This document shows positions 19,516 to 29,305 of a stretch of 64,000 nt of DNA, in pieces. The position numbers and the translations under genes were made by a program. Source of the DNA: JAHJQQ01 sp963737555 (GTDB lineage: Bacteria; Pseudomonadota; Gammaproteobacteria; Thiohalobacterales; Thiohalobacteraceae); assembly GCA_963737555.1 (NCBI GenBank), contig CAVTTB010000006.1, forward strand, positions 77,273 to 141,272. The letters are read 5' to 3'. Position 1 is the first letter of the stretch; every line of letters starts with the position of its first letter. The notes below the pieces were generated by a model that saw only the letters and a program-made list of their open reading frames with translations, made no database searches and was not told the DNA's origin.

Positions 19516-19616
19516 ATCTCAGTGGCGCGACGGCGCCTACCTCATTTTTCGGTGATTCTAGCGGAAGTCCGAATCATCCCGGACATTCATGATCGAGTAA
19601 CTTCGGGATGCGCTGC

Positions 19617-19664
19617 TTGACATCGGTCATGGCCGAGGTCTATTTTACATACCAACTGGTATGT
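19617..19664 (+). promoter_or_regulatory. Promoter with TetR-type operator upstream of the DsrE2 locus
   Basis: A perfect -35 TTGACA (19617-19622) is followed after 18 bases by a -10-like TATTTT (19641-19646). Directly downstream lies an 18-base perfect 8-2-8 palindrome, ACATACCAACTGGTATGT (19647-19664), positioned to cover the transcription start. Such ATACC-GGTAT palindromes are typical of TetR-family operators, and the tetR gene begins about 130 bases away in the opposite direction. Confidence 0.8.
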
Positions 19665-19712
19665 TTTCTACCTGCCTGAGCTTCGGCCCACCAGAGTTTC
19701 GGAGAACCTTTC

Positions 19713-20187
19713 ATGCAAACGGAACCTAGCCACGAGCACTTAGCCGCCCTGGACGAAGAGCCATCAGCTACGGGCTGGTCCCAGCAACTGCGCCAGATGC
19801 TGGGGATGTCTGGGGAAGGGACACGGCTGGCCGTGCGCCTTTATGGGCGAACGCTGGAGGTCACCTTCAGCCCCGCTGCGATGGCAGCGGCGGCGGCTCT
19901 AACATCACCACTGACCGTAGAACTGGAATTGTATTTCAGCTGCCTCGTCCGCAAAGCGGTTCGCTTCCACGCCGCACTCCCACGTGCAGCAGGATTCACC
20001 GGATTCACACACCCGCGTGCTCGATCAGGTGCACCTGCAATTCAGTCCCGTCACAACTCAACATTGTTCGATGGAGAGCCAGTCAGATGCCCCTCCGCTT
20101 GAACGCATGCCACTAACAAAACCACAGGCGTTTCTACCGCACTGGGTGAACATCGACCATCGCCACGGAAAATGGCTTGGTGAATAG
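19713..20187 (+). CDS. Unknown protein in the TetR-DsrE2 locus, frameshifted
   Basis: First gene after the TetR operator. The N-terminal frame (MQTEPSHEHLAALDEEPSA...GWSQQLRQMLGMSGEGTRLAVRL...LTVELELYFSCLVRKAVRFHAAL) joins a C-terminal frame (QQDSPDSHTRVLDQVHLQF...KPQAFLPHWVNIDHRHGKWLGE) if one C is removed from the CCC run at 19979-19981. The restored product is about 157 residues, soluble, with cysteines in YFSCLVRK and TQHCSME. I do not recognise the family. Co-directional with the DsrE2-like gene 68 bases downstream, so probably one transcript. Confidence 0.65.
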
Positions 20188-20255
20188 GCGGTGATTATGG
20201 CTATTGAATACCGTCTGTTCTAGACACTGTCCCAACACGGACGAGGTACTCCACC

Positions 20256-20862
20256 ATGAATGCACCGACCGAAACCCCGAACGCCAATCTGGATGCTTGG
20301 TTAAACCAGAAATTAGACGAGTTACTGCCGGGCAAGCTGGCGGCGATCAGAAGCCAGCAAGACGCCGTCATTGGCGATCATCGCCACCAAGGGTACGTTG
20401 GACTGGGCCTATCCCCCGTTCATCCTGGCCTCCACCGCGGCGGCCCTGGGTTGGGAAGCCAGCATCTTCTTCACCTTCTACGGCTTGCTGCTGCTGAAGA
20501 AGGAAATTCCGTCCGAAGTCAGCCCGCTCGGCAACCCGGCGATGCCGATGAAAATGCCGTTCGGTCCGAAGTGGTTCCAGGATTTCACCTGGCCGATGCC
20601 GAACCTGCTGATGGCCGGCGTTCCCGGTTTCGAGAAGGTCGCGACGAGCCTGATGAAGCAGACCTTCAAGAACAAGGGCGTCGCCACGGTCGGCGAGCTG
20701 CGCGATCTGTGCATCGAAGCGGACGTGAAAATGTACGCCTGCCAGATGACGGTGGATGTGTTCGGCTTCAGCCACGATGAATTCATCGGCGGCGTGGACT
20801 ATGTCGGTGCCACCTACTTCCTGCCGATCGGTAAGGATGCGGACGTCTGCTTGTTTATCTGA
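20256..20862 (+). CDS. DsrE2-like (DsrE/DsrF/DrsH family) sulfur-trafficking protein, frameshifted
   Basis: The main frame reads LAIIATKGTLDWAYPPFILASTAAALGWEASIFFTFYGLLLLKK in segments, the signature of DsrE2-like proteins, with a cysteine-bearing KMYACQMTVDVFGF near the end. ATG 20256 (MNAPTETPNANLDAWLNQKL) lies in another frame; removing one base near 20358-20362 joins them through QQTPSLAIIATKG. The product is about 201 residues. Family members associate with membranes and, with TusA and rhodanese, pass persulfide sulfur in sulfur-oxidising bacteria. A terminator follows at once, ending the TetR-controlled unit. Confidence 0.88.
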
Positions 20863-20882
20863 GATAACCCAATCGCAATCCG

Positions 20883-20914
20883 GCCCGTATTCATGGCTGA
20901 ATACGGGCTTTTTT
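20883..20914 (+). terminator. Rho-independent terminator after the DsrE2-like gene
   Basis: GCCCGTATTCA (20883-20893) pairs with TGAATACGGGC (20898-20908) over a four-base loop, followed by TTTTTT. It closes the unit begun at the TetR operator and separates it from mfd. Confidence 0.92.
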
Positions 20915-21007
20915 ATGGGAAATATGCGAGGTGCGGCCTGAGCACGCATGTGGGAGAATACGCAGCCTTACAGCCGCAAACGACTCGCCTCTTCGATCCC
21001 ACGCCCA

Positions 21008-24000
21008 ATGTCCAAGGTAAAATCTCAAACCGCTCCAGGCGAGGTGCAATCACTCGCGGCTGAATCACCGCCACTGCCGGAATCGAGCGTACAGGCACGG
21101 TGGGGCGGTCTGCACGGCGACAGTCTGGCCATGACACTGGCCAGCGCAGCGAACAGCGATCGACCGCTGATCATCGTTACACCCGACACTCAGACCGCCG
21201 AACGACTGCAACAGGATCTGGACTACTTCGCCGGCGCCACAGACCAAGCGCGATTGAACTTTCCCGACTGGGAAACCCTGCCCTACGACGCCTTCTCGCC
21301 GCATCAGGATATCGTCTCGCAGCGCGTCGCCTGTCTGTATCGCTTACCGGATCTGCAACAGGGAACGTTGATACTGCCGATTGCGACGCTGCTGCAGCGC
21401 GTGGCACCCCGCGATTATCTTACCCAGAGCAGCCTGCTGCTGGATGTCGGCGAACAGCTGGATCTGGATAAGCTGCGCGGCCAGCTCGATCAGGCCGGCT
21501 ATCGCTATGTTTCGCAGGTGATGGAGCGCGGTGAATTCACGATCCGCGGTTCATTGCTCGATTTATATCCGATGGGCGCCGACCTTCCTTATCGTGTCGA
21601 CCTGCTCGATGACGAGGTCGAAAGCATCCGCACCTTCGATCCGGAAACGCAGCGCTCCATCGCCAAGGTCGAGCGCATCCGCTTGCTGCCGGCGCGCGAA
21701 TTTCCGCTCAATGAATCGGCCATCACCCGCTTCCGCCAGACCTACCGCGCCCGTTTCGAGGGCGATCCACAACGCAGCGTGGTCTACCGCGATGTCAGTC
21801 AGGGACTCGCACCCAGCGGTATCGAATATTACTTACCGTTGTTCTTCGCGACCACGGCAACCCTGTTCGAATATCTGCCCGACAATGCTGTGATGATGAC
21901 ACTGCCCGGCTGCGAAGCCGCCGCGCAGGCATTCTGGACACAACTCGAAGACCGCTACGAACAACGTCGTCACGATATTGAACGGCCGCTGTTGCGCCCT
22001 GATGAGTTGTATCTCACGCGCGCTGAACTACAGACGCTGAGCGAGCGTTACGCGCGCGTGGAGCTCGATCGTTTCGAACTGGAACATCCGACAGGATCAG
22101 ACCGCAATTTCACCGCCCGCGCCCTGCCCGATGTCAGTTTCAAACCGCGCAATCCGGAGCCGGCCGCGCAGCTCAAACAATTCATCGCCGAGTTCGCCGA
22201 AGGCAACGGACGCATACTGATCGTCGCCGAATCGGCCGGACGTCGCGAAAGCCTCCGCGATCTGCTGCGCGATCAAAGTATTCATCCGAGCACCTGTGAG
22301 AGCTGGGCCGAATTCATCGGCAGCAACACGCCGCTGGCACTGGGTGTCGCGCCGCTGGAACAAGGTCTGCTGCTACGCGATCGCGGCCTGGCGATCATTA
22401 CCGAAACCCAGTTACTTGGACTGCGCACGCATCAACGCGCACGACGCAAGGCAGTCCGCGATCCTGAAACACTGATCCGCGACCTCACCGATCTCGCGCC
22501 CGGCGCGCCGGTCGTGCATGAAGATCATGGCGTCGGTCGCTACCTCGGCCTGCAGAAATTACGCGTCGCCGATATGGAAACGGAATTCCTCACGCTCGAA
22601 TATGCCGGTGGCGACAAACTCTATGTGCCGGTCGCCTCGTTGCATCTGATCAGCCGCTATACCGGCACCGCGCCGGAACAGGCGCCGCTGCATAAGCTGG
22701 GCTCGGACCAATGGCAGAAGGCGCGTCGCAGGGCCGCTGAGCGCGTGCGCGATGTCGCCGCCGAGTTGTTGGAAATCCAGGCGCAACGTCAGGCGCGCGG
22801 TGGCCATGCCTTCGATATCCACACCGAGGAATACCGGCAGTTCGCCAGCACCTTCCCGTTCGAGGAAACTGCAGATCAGCAGAGCGCCATCGACGCCGTC
22901 CTGGAAGACCTGGCCTCGCCACGCCCGATGGACCGCGTGGTTTGCGGCGATGTCGGCTTTGGCAAGACCGAAGTCGCGATGCGCGCTGCGTTCGTCGCCG
23001 CGCAGGCCGGACGCCAGGTCGCCGTTCTGGTGCCGACCACCCTGCTCGCGCAACAGCATTTCCAGAATTTCCGCGACCGCATGGCCGATTGGCCGCTGCG
23101 TATCGAGGCGCTGTCGCGGTTCCGCACCGCCAAGCAGCAGAAGGAAATTCTCGATGCGCTGGCCGATGGCAAGGTCGACATCGTCATCGGCACGCACAAG
23201 CTCCTGCAGGACGATGTGCGCTTCAAGAATCTCGGTCTGGCGATCATCGACGAGGAACACCGCTTCGGCGTGCGCCACAAGGAGCGCTGAAGGCGCTGCG
23301 CGCCGAGGTCGATCTGCTGACGCTCACCGCGACACCGATCCCGCGCACACTGAATATGTCGCTGTCGGGCTTGCGCGACCTGTCGATCATCGCCACACCG
23401 CCGGTGCAGCGCATGGCCATCAAGACCTTCGTCTGCGAATGGGACAAACAGACCTTGCGCGAGGCCTGTCTGCGCGAAATCAAACGCGGCGGTCAGGTGT
23501 ATTTCCTGCACAACGAGGTCGAGAGCATCGAGCGTATCGCCCGTGAACTCGGCGAGTTGGTCCCCGAGGCCAGCATCCAGATCGGTCACGGCCAGATGCG
23601 CGAACGCGAACTGGAACAAGTGATGCTGGATTTCTATCACCGGCGCTGCAATCTACTGGTGTGCACCACCATCATCGAAAGCGGCATCGACGTGCCCACG
23701 GCCAATACCATCATCATCAACCGCGCCGACAAACTTGGCCTGGCGCAATTACACCAATTGCGCGGGCGTGTCGGCCGTTCGCATCACCGCGCCTATGCCT
23801 ATCTGATCACGCCGCCACGCAGCGCAATAAGCACAGATGCCGTCAAACGTCTCGAAGCGATCGCCTCTCTGGAAGAGCTGGGCGCCGGCTTCACCTTGGC
23901 GACACACGACTTGGAAATTCGCGGTGCCGGCGAGCTGCTCGGTGATGAGCAAAGTGGTCAGATCCAGGAAGTCGGCTTCACGCTGTACTCAGAATTGTTG

Positions 24001-24504
24001 GAACGCGCCGTGAAAGCACTTAAGCAAGGCAAAGACCCGCAGCTCGATCGACCGCTGGATCATGGTGCCGAAATCGATTTGCATATCCCGACATTGATCC
24101 CGGACGACTACCTGCCGGACGTACATGCACGTCTGATTCTCTATAAACGGATCGCCAGTGCCGCCGACACTGAGGCGTTGCGCGAATTGCAGGTGGAGAT
24201 GATCGACCGCTTCGGTCTGTTACCGCAACCGGTCAAGGATCTGTTCGCCGTCACCGAGCTCAAATTGCTGGCGCTACCGCTGGGCGTCAAGAAGATCAAT
24301 GCGGGCGAAACCGCCGGGCGTATCCTGTTCAATCCGGATCCCAGCGTGGATTCGTTGCGGGTGATCCGCCTGATACAGACCCAACCGAGGCGTTACAAAC
24401 TCGATGGCGCTGATAAACTGCGTTTCTTTGCCGACATGATAGATACCCCCGCACGTATCGACGCGGTCGGCGGCGTATTGCGTGAACTGAGTGGAAAGGA
24501 CTAA
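21008..24504 (+). CDS. mfd: Transcription-repair coupling factor Mfd, frameshifted
   Basis: Removes stalled RNA polymerase from DNA lesions and recruits UvrA. Present in order: UvrB-like N-terminal domain (YRLPDL, GEFTIRGSLLDLYP), RNA-polymerase-interaction domain (VHEDHGVGRYLGL), and the RecG-like motor with CGDVGFGKTEVAMRAAF, LVPTTLLAQQH, IIDEEHRFGVRHKERL, TATPIPRTLNMSLSGLRDLS and the TRG motif. A stop appears at 23288 because one C is missing in CGC(C)TGAAG; restoring it gives HKERLKALRAEVD. Full length is about 1165 residues, normal. Start at MSKVKSQ, though the open frame extends 20 codons upstream. Confidence 0.95.
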
Positions 24505-24508
24505 GACC

Positions 24509-25225
24509 ATGCGCGAGCCAGTCAAATCATTATTGAACCGATGGGCGCGGTATCTTGTGCCGATAAGCCTCGGCCTGATGACGATCAGCGCCAACGCGGT
24601 CGCGGTGGATTACACAGTAGAACTGGTGGTGTATTCCGCGTTGCAGCCCGACACCGGTGCCGAGCAATGGTCTGCGCCGCGAACACTACCAGACACTGAA
24701 CGCAGCCTGATGCTGGGTGAGAATTCCACAAGTCTGCTGGAAGGTCCACGCAATCTGCAGGCAATCGCCGATACGCTGCGTCGCTCCGATCGCCATCGCC
24801 TGTTGTTGCATTGGTATTGGCAGCAGCCTGGCTGGCCGGTGACGCAAGCGCGGCCGGTGCTGGTGCAGATTCCCGCGGGTGTCGCCTTGCCAGTAACGGA
24901 TCTACCGTCAGGCCTTTCAAAGTTCGCTGCTGATAGTACAGGTGACGGCCAGTTGTCTGCAGCATCGGTAAGCCAAGCGGCAACACCGCTACTCGATGGG
25001 ACCGTAAATCTAATCGCCGGCGAAATCCTGCAAGCGGATGTCGATCTGCTCTACCGGGATTCGACGTTGGGAGTGCCTGTGCGTCTGCAAGAGTCGCGGC
25101 GCCTGCGCAGCGGTGAACTGAATTATCTGGATCACCCGCGCTTTGGCGTGCTGGTGCGGGTTACGCCGGTCTCTGCGTCTGTCACTGCACCTATCACTGC
25201 GCCTGGGCAAGCATCACCGCGATAA
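24509..25225 (+). CDS. CsiV-like periplasmic protein
   Basis: A 238-residue exported protein (signal peptide around LVPISLGLMTISANAVA) with YTVELVVYSALQPDTGAEQW, LRRSDRHRLLLHWYWQQPGW and RLRSGELNYLDHPRFGVLVRV, resembling the CsiV family that is usually encoded next to mfd in gammaproteobacteria. Vibrio CsiV binds peptidoglycan and links D-amino-acid stress to the SOS response; that role is not shown here. GGAAAGGA sits eight bases before the ATG, and the mfd stop lies four bases upstream, so the two are probably co-transcribed. Confidence 0.75.
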   Translation: MREPVKSLLNRWARYLVPISLGLMTISANAVAVDYTVELVVYSALQPDTGAEQWSAPRTLPDTERSLMLGENSTSLLEGPRNLQAIADTLRRSDRHRLLLHWYWQQPGWPVTQARPVLVQIPAGVALPVTDLPSGLSKFAADSTGDGQLSAASVSQAATPLLDGTVNLIAGEILQADVDLLYRDSTLGVPVRLQESRRLRSGELNYLDHPRFGVLVRVTPVSASVTAPITAPGQASPR

Positions 25226-25275
25226 TCGTAATCAAACCGTCATTCCGACGAAGGCCGAATAACACTTCAGAGATG

Positions 25276-25473
25276 AATGGCACTTACTTAAGCGGCTGCC
25301 TATCCGATGTAGGGTGGGTTAGGCACGCAGTTTGTGCCGTAACCCACCAAGCGTGCGCGTCAGGCACACCTTGAATAAACGGGCTGTGTTGCTGCGCAAC
25401 GCTTGGTGGGTTACGGCACAAACTGCGTGCCTAACCCACCCTACATTGGTAGACCGCTTAAGTAAGTGCCATT
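25276..25473. repeat. Large nested palindromic repeat (TAGGGTGGGTTAG type)
   Basis: Outer arms AATGGCACTTACTTAAGCGG (25276-25295) and its reverse complement (25454-25473) are perfect over 20 bases. Inside them, 25307-25354 and 25399-25446 are perfect 48-base inverted arms (ATGTAGGGTGGGTTAGGCAC... type), with a 44-base centre. It carries no gene and lies between two convergent genes, where it could also act as a bidirectional terminator. The nested arms suggest a small non-autonomous element inserted in, or carried by, an older palindrome. Confidence 0.92.
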
Positions 25474-25484
25474 TACTTCAAAGC

Positions 25485-26576
25485 TCAATCAGGATTTTCT
25501 TGCACGGCTATTCCCGCGGTTTTGACCGCCTCACGCTCCGCCAGCCAATCCAGATACAGGTTATAGGCAATCGCCAGCAGCGTTGGGCCGATAAACAAGC
25601 CGAGAAAACCGAAGGCGAGAATGCCGCCGATCACGCCGAGAAAAATCAGCGCCAGCGGTGCCTGCACGCCTTTACCAATCAGCAACGGACGCAAGATATT
25701 GTCGGCACCGCTGATGACGAAAAAGCCCCAGGCGGCCATGAAGATCGCCCAGCCGGTTTCACCGGTCACATTCAACCAGATCGCGGCCGGCAGCCACAGC
25801 ACCACCGGACCACCGGGCACCACGGACAAAAAGAATGTCGCCATACCGAGCAGAATGGCACCCGGTACGCCGGCCAACCAGAAGCCGATCAAACCCAACA
25901 GGGCCTGTGCGGCCGAAGTGCCGATGACGCCATTGAAGACGCCGCGCACCGTGGAGGCGACCACGCTCACTTGCCGGTGCCCGGTTTCGCCACCGAGATG
26001 CGTCGCGATGCGGGTGATGACATAACGGGCGTTCTCACCCCACATGTACAGCAGGGTCGAGAGCACCAGCGCCAAGGCGAATTCCAACAAACCACCGCCC
26101 AAACCAGCCGTGAAGGCCAGGAAGAAATCCTTCACCGGTTTGACCAACGGCTTGAGATCCTGGGAGAGTACATCCGGATTGGCGGCGACGGACTGCCAAT
26201 ACTGCGTGGCGGTCTCTCCGAGCAGTGGCAGTCCGCTCAGCCACGTCGGCGGCGCTCCCAGACCACTGGCCATTAATGTGCTGACGCGATCCGACAGCAA
26301 ATGCCAGTTGCTGATCAGCGTCAGCCCAAGCGTCGTGATCGGCACCAGCAGCACCGCCGTGAGTGCCAAGCCCATCACCGCAGCGGCCAGCCCGCGTCGT
26401 TGACCGAGCCAGGCCCGGACCCGCAGATAAATGCCCCAGGTAGAGACAGTGATAATGCCGGCCCATAAAATTGCCGTGATGAACGGCCGCACCACCAGAT
26501 AACAGCCAAACACCAGCAGCGCCAATGCCGCCGTCACGGCATAGCGTTCGAAGTCCCGGGTACGCTCCGTCGTCAT
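25485..26576 (-). CDS. AI-2E family transporter (PerM/YdiK type permease)
   Basis: A 363-residue polytopic membrane protein with about eight predicted spans, including YAVTAALALLVFGCYLVVRPF, ILWAGIITVSTWGIYL, LLEFALALVLSTLLYMWG and ILAFGFLGLFIGPTLLAIAYN. The central FNGVIGTSAAQALLGLIGFWLAGVPGA region and the C-terminal PLLIGKGVQAPLALIFLGVIGG-type helix pair are characteristic. Substrate is unknown; only some members export autoinducer-2. No quorum-sensing genes are nearby. Confidence 0.88.
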   Translation of the reverse strand: MTTERTRDFERYAVTAALALLVFGCYLVVRPFITAILWAGIITVSTWGIYLRVRAWLGQRRGLAAAVMGLALTAVLLVPITTLGLTLISNWHLLSDRVSTLMASGLGAPPTWLSGLPLLGETATQYWQSVAANPDVLSQDLKPLVKPVKDFFLAFTAGLGGGLLEFALALVLSTLLYMWGENARYVITRIATHLGGETGHRQVSVVASTVRGVFNGVIGTSAAQALLGLIGFWLAGVPGAILLGMATFFLSVVPGGPVVLWLPAAIWLNVTGETGWAIFMAAWGFFVISGADNILRPLLIGKGVQAPLALIFLGVIGGILAFGFLGLFIGPTLLAIAYNLYLDWLAEREAVKTAGIAVQENPD

Positions 26577-26612
26577 AATCGCTGTTTCACCTTTATCTCA
26601 CGTGACTGACTG

Positions 26613-27356
26613 TCATTCGATGATCGGGATAACCTGTTCCAACAATGCCCGCACCCGATCCATGCCGGTCCTCAGATTGCGTTCGATATCATCCATGCTG
26701 ATTTCACCGGGCCCGCGCCCGGCCGCCCAATTGGCCACCACAGCGACGGCGGCGTAAGACAATTCCAGTTCGCGCGCGAGGGCGGCCTCGGGCATGCCGG
26801 TCATGCCGACAATATCGCAGCCGTCGCGTTCCAGCCGGATGATCTCGGCCGCGGTTTCCAGACGCGGGCCTTGCGTCGCACCGTAGGTGCCACCGTCGTG
26901 CAACTCGAGGTTCGCCTCTCGACCGGCCTGCAACAGCATGTTGCGCAAGTCCGCGCTATAGGGGTGAGTGAAATCGATGTGCGTGACTCTGGCGAGATCG
27001 CCCTGAAAAAACGTGTGTTGCCGTGCCCAGGTGTAGTCGATGATCTGATCCGGAATCACCAAGGTCTGCGGCGCCATCGCGACAGTAATACCGCCGACGG
27101 CGGCCACGGCGATAATCTTGGTGATACCGATATGATCCAGCGCCCAGAGGTTGGCGCGGTAATTCACCTCATGTGGCGGAATCGTGTGTGCGGTGCCGTG
27201 TCGCGGTATGAATACCACCGGGCGACCACACATCTTGCCATGCACCAGCGGACCGGACGGCTCGCCATACGGCGTGTGCATGACCTCGCGCCGCTCGATT
27301 TCCAGATTCTTCAGGCTGGTCAGGCCTGTGCCACCGATGATTGCCAATCCTGTCAT
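26613..27356 (-). CDS. S-methyl-5'-thioinosine / 5'-methylthioadenosine phosphorylase
   Basis: A 247-residue PNP/MTAP-family phosphorylase: MTGLAIIGGTGLTSL, VFIPRHGTAHTIPPHEVNYRANLW in part, QIIDYTWARQHTFF, YGATQGPRLETAAEI and MTGMPEAALARELELSY. It cleaves a methylthio-purine nucleoside released by polyamine metabolism. In Pseudomonas the equivalent gene beside nagZ acts on methylthioinosine; the HPRT gene next door would reuse the hypoxanthine released, so that substrate is favoured here. MTA itself cannot be excluded. Confidence 0.88.
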   Translation of the reverse strand: MTGLAIIGGTGLTSLKNLEIERREVMHTPYGEPSGPLVHGKMCGRPVVFIPRHGTAHTIPPHEVNYRANLWALDHIGITKIIAVAAVGGITVAMAPQTLVIPDQIIDYTWARQHTFFQGDLARVTHIDFTHPYSADLRNMLLQAGREANLELHDGGTYGATQGPRLETAAEIIRLERDGCDIVGMTGMPEAALARELELSYAAVAVVANWAAGRGPGEISMDDIERNLRTGMDRVRALLEQVIPIIE

Positions 27357-27386
27357 GTTGCACTCACTCTCCGAAGTTGTTTCAGT

Positions 27387-27941
27387 CTACAGGCCGCGCA
27401 CGGCATAGATACCGGGCAGGTTGCGGTGATAGCCGTGATAATCCATACCGCAGCCGAAGACATAACGATCCACGACCTCCAGACCGACGTAGTCGGCGGT
27501 AATCTGCTCAGGCCGACGATCATGCTGCTTCTGTACCAACACGGCACTATAGACTGCAGCGGCACCTTGCGCGCGCAATTCGTCTTGGATAGCCGCGAGG
27601 GTCAGACCTTCGTCGAGGATATCGTCGATCACCAGTACAGTGCGGTCGACAAAGGGCAGCAATGGCCGCGTGATCCAGCGCAATTCGCCGCCACGAGTCG
27701 TGCCGCGATAACGCGTGGCGTGCAGATAATCGATGTGCAGCGGGAAATCCAAGCGCGTCAGCAGATGGCCGGCCGGAATCAAACCGCCGGTCATGACGCA
27801 GATGATAATCGGATCGCGCTCACTCAGATCGGTTGTGATCAAGGCCGCCATGCGGTCCAAGGCCTCGTTGACCTGTGCGGGTGTGTGGAGCAGATCCGCT
27901 TCCGCGTAGATCTGTCGGGCCTGTTCGGCTGTAATGCTCAT
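27387..27941 (-). CDS. hpt: Hypoxanthine-guanine phosphoribosyltransferase family protein
   Basis: A 184-residue purine salvage enzyme. The PRPP-binding loop TVLVIDDILDEGLTL and the base-binding region VVDRYVFGCGMDYHGYHRNLPGIYAV are clear. It lies between the thioinosine phosphorylase gene and a DsrE gene, all on the minus strand. Together with its neighbour it recycles the purine part of methylthioinosine to IMP. Confidence 0.9.
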   Translation of the reverse strand: MSITAEQARQIYAEADLLHTPAQVNEALDRMAALITTDLSERDPIIICVMTGGLIPAGHLLTRLDFPLHIDYLHATRYRGTTRGGELRWITRPLLPFVDRTVLVIDDILDEGLTLAAIQDELRAQGAAAVYSAVLVQKQHDRRPEQITADYVGLEVVDRYVFGCGMDYHGYHRNLPGIYAVRGL

Positions 27942-27950
27942 GCGACCTCG

Positions 27951-28319
27951 TTAATAGGTAAAGGTGACGGTGTCGTCGTTCATGGCCTCACTGATGATGT
28001 AGGCTCCACCGACGGTTTCGGCGATCTCCGGAATCAGATCGTCGCTCCATATTTCCAGTGTCGGCGTGCACAGCTTGATGACCACGCCGGCTTCGTGCGC
28101 ATCTTTAATAAAATCGTAGACACTTTTGTTGCCGCCTTCCTGCACAAACAGTTTTTCGGCAACGCCCTTTTTGGCCAACTCACCGGCGCGCCCACTCAGC
28201 ACGATCTCGACTTCGTACTCCATGGCCGCGGCAACGGTCGCCTGAAAAAACGGCGGCCCCAACTCGGCACCGTTGGCTGGATCGGCGTTGACGATGACGA
28301 TAAACAGTTTGTCAGCCAT
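27951..28319 (-). CDS. DsrE-family protein
   Basis: A 122-residue protein with the DsrE/DsrF fold: MADKLFIVIVNADPAN, FFQATVAAAMEYEVEIVLSG, KSVYDFIKDAHEAGVVIKLC, SDDLIPEIAETVGGAYIISE. A single cysteine (VIKLCTPTLEIW) occupies a place where DsrE-type proteins can carry persulfide. It is a stand-alone gene nine bases upstream of hpt, so co-expression is likely, but what sulfur chemistry would have to do with purine salvage is not clear. Confidence 0.85.
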   Translation of the reverse strand: MADKLFIVIVNADPANGAELGPPFFQATVAAAMEYEVEIVLSGRAGELAKKGVAEKLFVQEGGNKSVYDFIKDAHEAGVVIKLCTPTLEIWSDDLIPEIAETVGGAYIISEAMNDDTVTFTY

Positions 28320-28357
28320 ATTGGCATCCTGTCGTGATTGGCGCCGAGACGATTGTG

Positions 28358-29305
28358 TCAGCGCAGCCGTTCAGTGATTGCCGCGCCCAGCTCGTCCGCA
28401 CATCGATAACCAATATCGATGGCCTCGGCCGCGCGGTGGAACTCCACCAAGCGGATATGTCCGAGCTTCGGCGAGAGCAGAATATCCGGCGGGTCTCCGG
28501 CCATGCGTGCACGGGTAATGCGCATTTGCATAATGTAAACGCTTTGCGTCAGCACGTCGACCAGTGATGGCAACGCATTACTGTCGCGCTTGAAATCGTT
28601 GACCCACTGCTGCGTCTTGGTTTTGAATCCTTCGCCAAGCAAGTCCAGCCAGGGAATTTCCTGCATGCGGCTGAGCGCTTTATCCAGGCGATGATTGTTG
28701 TCTGTTTCTTGCATTTCAGTGGCACGTCGATTGAGCAGATCGGCGTTGATATCGATTGCGATAATGCGTTCTGCACCCAGCGCGCGGCACAACGAGACCG
28801 GCACCGGATTAACCAAACCTCCATCGACCAGCCATTGCTCGCCGACTTTCACCGGTGTCATCAAACCCGGCAGCGCGACCGAGGCACGCACGGCGCGATA
28901 CATGGAACCCTCGCGAAACCACACCTCCTGTCCCGACGTGAGTTCCGTTGCCACCGCACCGAAGGGTCGCTGCAAGTCTTCAATGTTCCGATCCGGCAGT
29001 CGTGACTCGAAATACTGAAACAGGCGCTTGCCGCTGATCAGACCGCCGCCGAAACTCACATCCAAATAGGACACGACATCTTGCCAGGTGAGTTCGCGCA
29101 CCCAGCTTTCAAATTCGTCAAGGTTGCCGGCCGCCGCCGCCGCGCCGACCAGCGCACCGATCGAGGTACCGCAGATGATATCGGGTTCGAGGTCGTGCTC
29201 GCGCAGCCAGCGCAGAATGCCGATATGCGCCCAACCACGCGCGGCGCCACCGCCCAGGGCGATGCCAATGCGTGGCCGCTTGTTCGTCGCGGTTGTCATC
29301 ATCAC
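28358..29305 (-). CDS. Patatin-like phospholipase (RssA/YchK type)
   Basis: A 315-residue cytoplasmic acyl hydrolase with the oxyanion loop IALGGGAARGWAHIGIL, the nucleophile motif GTSIGAL and the catalytic VDGGLVNPVPV. Length and motifs fit the NTE family of bacterial patatins. Substrate is unknown. Its ATG overlaps the nagZ stop (ATGA junction), so the two are translationally coupled. Confidence 0.92.
   Translation of the reverse strand: MMMTTATNKRPRIGIALGGGAARGWAHIGILRWLREHDLEPDIICGTSIGALVGAAAAAGNLDEFESWVRELTWQDVVSYLDVSFGGGLISGKRLFQYFESRLPDRNIEDLQRPFGAVATELTSGQEVWFREGSMYRAVRASVALPGLMTPVKVGEQWLVDGGLVNPVPVSLCRALGAERIIAIDINADLLNRRATEMQETDNNHRLDKALSRMQEIPWLDLLGEGFKTKTQQWVNDFKRDSNALPSLVDVLTQSVYIMQMRITRARMAGDPPDILLSPKLGHIRLVEFHRAAEAIDIGYRCADELGAAITERLR

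Noticed and set aside
22559..23640. Two minus-strand frames of about 240-254 codons inside mfd
   Set aside because: Opposite the conserved motor domain of Mfd, no homology recognised.
26871..28337. A 488-codon open frame on the plus strand
   Set aside because: It lies opposite three well-supported minus-strand genes (MTI phosphorylase, hpt, dsrE) and has no recognisable domain; it is a product of GC-biased codon use.
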